A DNA stretch of 64,000 bases from Mycolicibacterium palauense (GTDB taxonomy: Bacteria > Actinomycetota > Actinomycetes > Mycobacteriales > Mycobacteriaceae): assembly GCF_002592005.1 (NCBI RefSeq), contig NZ_NVQF01000012.1, positions 1 to 64,000 of the forward strand. The letters are read 5' to 3'. A model generated the notes under the pieces. It ran no database searches, was not told the origin of the DNA, and worked only from the letters and a program-made list of their open reading frames with translations. Positions 63,427 through 64,000 of this stretch are shown here, one piece after another. Both the position numbers and the translations under genes were made by a program. How positions within the stretch are numbered: the stretch's first letter is position 1; each line of letters starts with the position of its first letter.

Positions 63427-64000
63427 TCACCAGTTGAACATCTGGAACACGACCGTCCCCAGGCAGAGCACCACACCGAGGTAGGGCACCGCCATCGGGA
63501 CGTCGATGAACCCGCCGTGCTCGCGGTGGCGCCGCTTGATCACGATCAACGACGCGTTGACCAGGGTGAAGATCGTGAGCACCAGCAGGCTGGTGAGCTG
63601 GGCCAGCGACACCAGGGGCAGCACCACGGTGCCGGCGATCATGGCCGCCAGCACGACGAGCGTGGCGGTGACCGGTGTCCGGAAGGACCGGTGCACGCGC
63701 GCGAACCTCCCGTGGATCCAGCCCTGTTTGGCCAAACCGTAGAGGATCCGCGAGCCCATGATGATCTGCACGATGACGCCGTTGGTGGCGGCGACCATGC
63801 CGATGAGGCTCAGGACGACTCCATGACCGGCTCCGCTGCGTTCGAACACCAGCGTAAGCGGTGCCTCGCTGCCGGCGAGTTCGGCCGGGGGCACCAGAGT
63901 CGTCGAGACCACGATGACGAGCAGATACAGCACGGTCGAGGCGAGCAGCGCGATCAGGATGGCCAGCGGCATGGTCCGGCGGGGATTCCTGGCTTCCTCG
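63427..64000 (-). CDS. APC-family amino-acid permease, C-terminal part (runs off the window)
   Basis: The last roughly 190 codons of a permease; the start lies beyond position 64000. The visible sequence begins EEARNPRRTMPLAILIALLA, the cytoplasmic loop of APC transporters (the EExxNPxRxxP motif), followed by about five hydrophobic helices. GSRILYGLAKQGWIHGRFAR is the typical loop before a late helix. It ends FQMFNW. The family imports amino acids or polyamines; specificity is not visible. Confidence 0.85.
   Translation of the reverse strand, partial: EEARNPRRTMPLAILIALLASTVLYLLVIVVSTTLVPPAELAGSEAPLTLVFERSGAGHGVVLSLIGMVAATNGVIVQIIMGSRILYGLAKQGWIHGRFARVHRSFRTPVTATLVVLAAMIAGTVVLPLVSLAQLTSLLVLTIFTLVNASLIVIKRRHREHGGFIDVPMAVPYLGVVLCLGTVVFQMFNW

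Overview
The window is high-GC actinobacterial DNA from a mycobacterium, most likely a Mycolicibacterium-type species. From clpX onward the gene order follows the Mycobacterium tuberculosis stretch Rv2457c to Rv2485c: clpX, clpP2, clpP1, tig, lipP, nei2, rpiB, the Rv2466c oxidoreductase, pepN, Rv2468c, Rv2469c, glbO, Rv2474c, Rv2475c, the giant NAD-glutamate dehydrogenase, the ABC-F factor, an SSB-like protein, plsB2, plsC, Rv2484c and lipQ. Rv equivalences rest on recalled family knowledge and protein content, not on a search. Many genes have GTG or TTG starts, and several have a TANNNT -10 box ending 6-7 nt before the start codon, which predicts leaderless transcripts.

Layout. 0-8.1 kb: a FUSC-type membrane protein; a TetR regulator divergent from an EamA exporter with a shared operator; clpX; the overlapping clpP1-clpP2 pair; trigger factor; tRNA-Pro. 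8.29-15.19 kb: a genomic island integrated in tRNA-Gly(TCC), bounded by 46-bp perfect direct repeats of the tRNA 3' end. It holds decayed phage genes (tyrosine integrase C-terminus, excisionase-like HTH, small HNH nuclease, frameshifted capsid protein) and cargo: a winged-helix plus nucleoside-deoxyribosyltransferase/TIR-like protein behind a LexA-type SOS box, a membrane protein with an extracellular domain, an unrecognised 233-aa protein and an Mrr-type restriction endonuclease. 15.2-26 kb: accessory chromosomal genes (two MFS transporters, a secreted PQQ-type sugar dehydrogenase, a CHRD-like lipoprotein, DUF1622, zinc-ribbon thioredoxin, DUF1918, WS/DGAT, DUF732).

26-37.8 kb: lipP; a MerR/alpha-beta-hydrolase divergon with a 19-bp-spacer promoter; nei2 and rpiB; a TetR/aldo-keto reductase divergon with two matched operators; a three-gene operon of NCS1 nucleobase permease, nucleoside/cytosine-type deaminase and 2-oxoglutarate dioxygenase-like protein; the Rv2466c homologue; a TetR-quinone oxidoreductase operon. 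37.9-53.7 kb: the conserved core from pepN through ctaJ-like, HNH, glbO, gdh and ettA to an SSB-like gene. 53.7-60.7 kb: a lipid block in which WS/DGAT, plsC and plsB2 overlap by ATGA, then lipQ.

60.9-64 kb: tRNA-Arg(TCT) with an IS481-family element inserted just beyond its 3' end. The element has long inverted repeats, 13-bp flanking repeats and a frameshifted transposase. Beyond it are a methyltransferase gene without a canonical start codon and the C-terminal part of an amino-acid permease that runs off the window. The most interesting unit is the SOS-box-controlled deoxyribosyltransferase/TIR-like gene beside the Mrr nuclease in the tRNA-Gly island.
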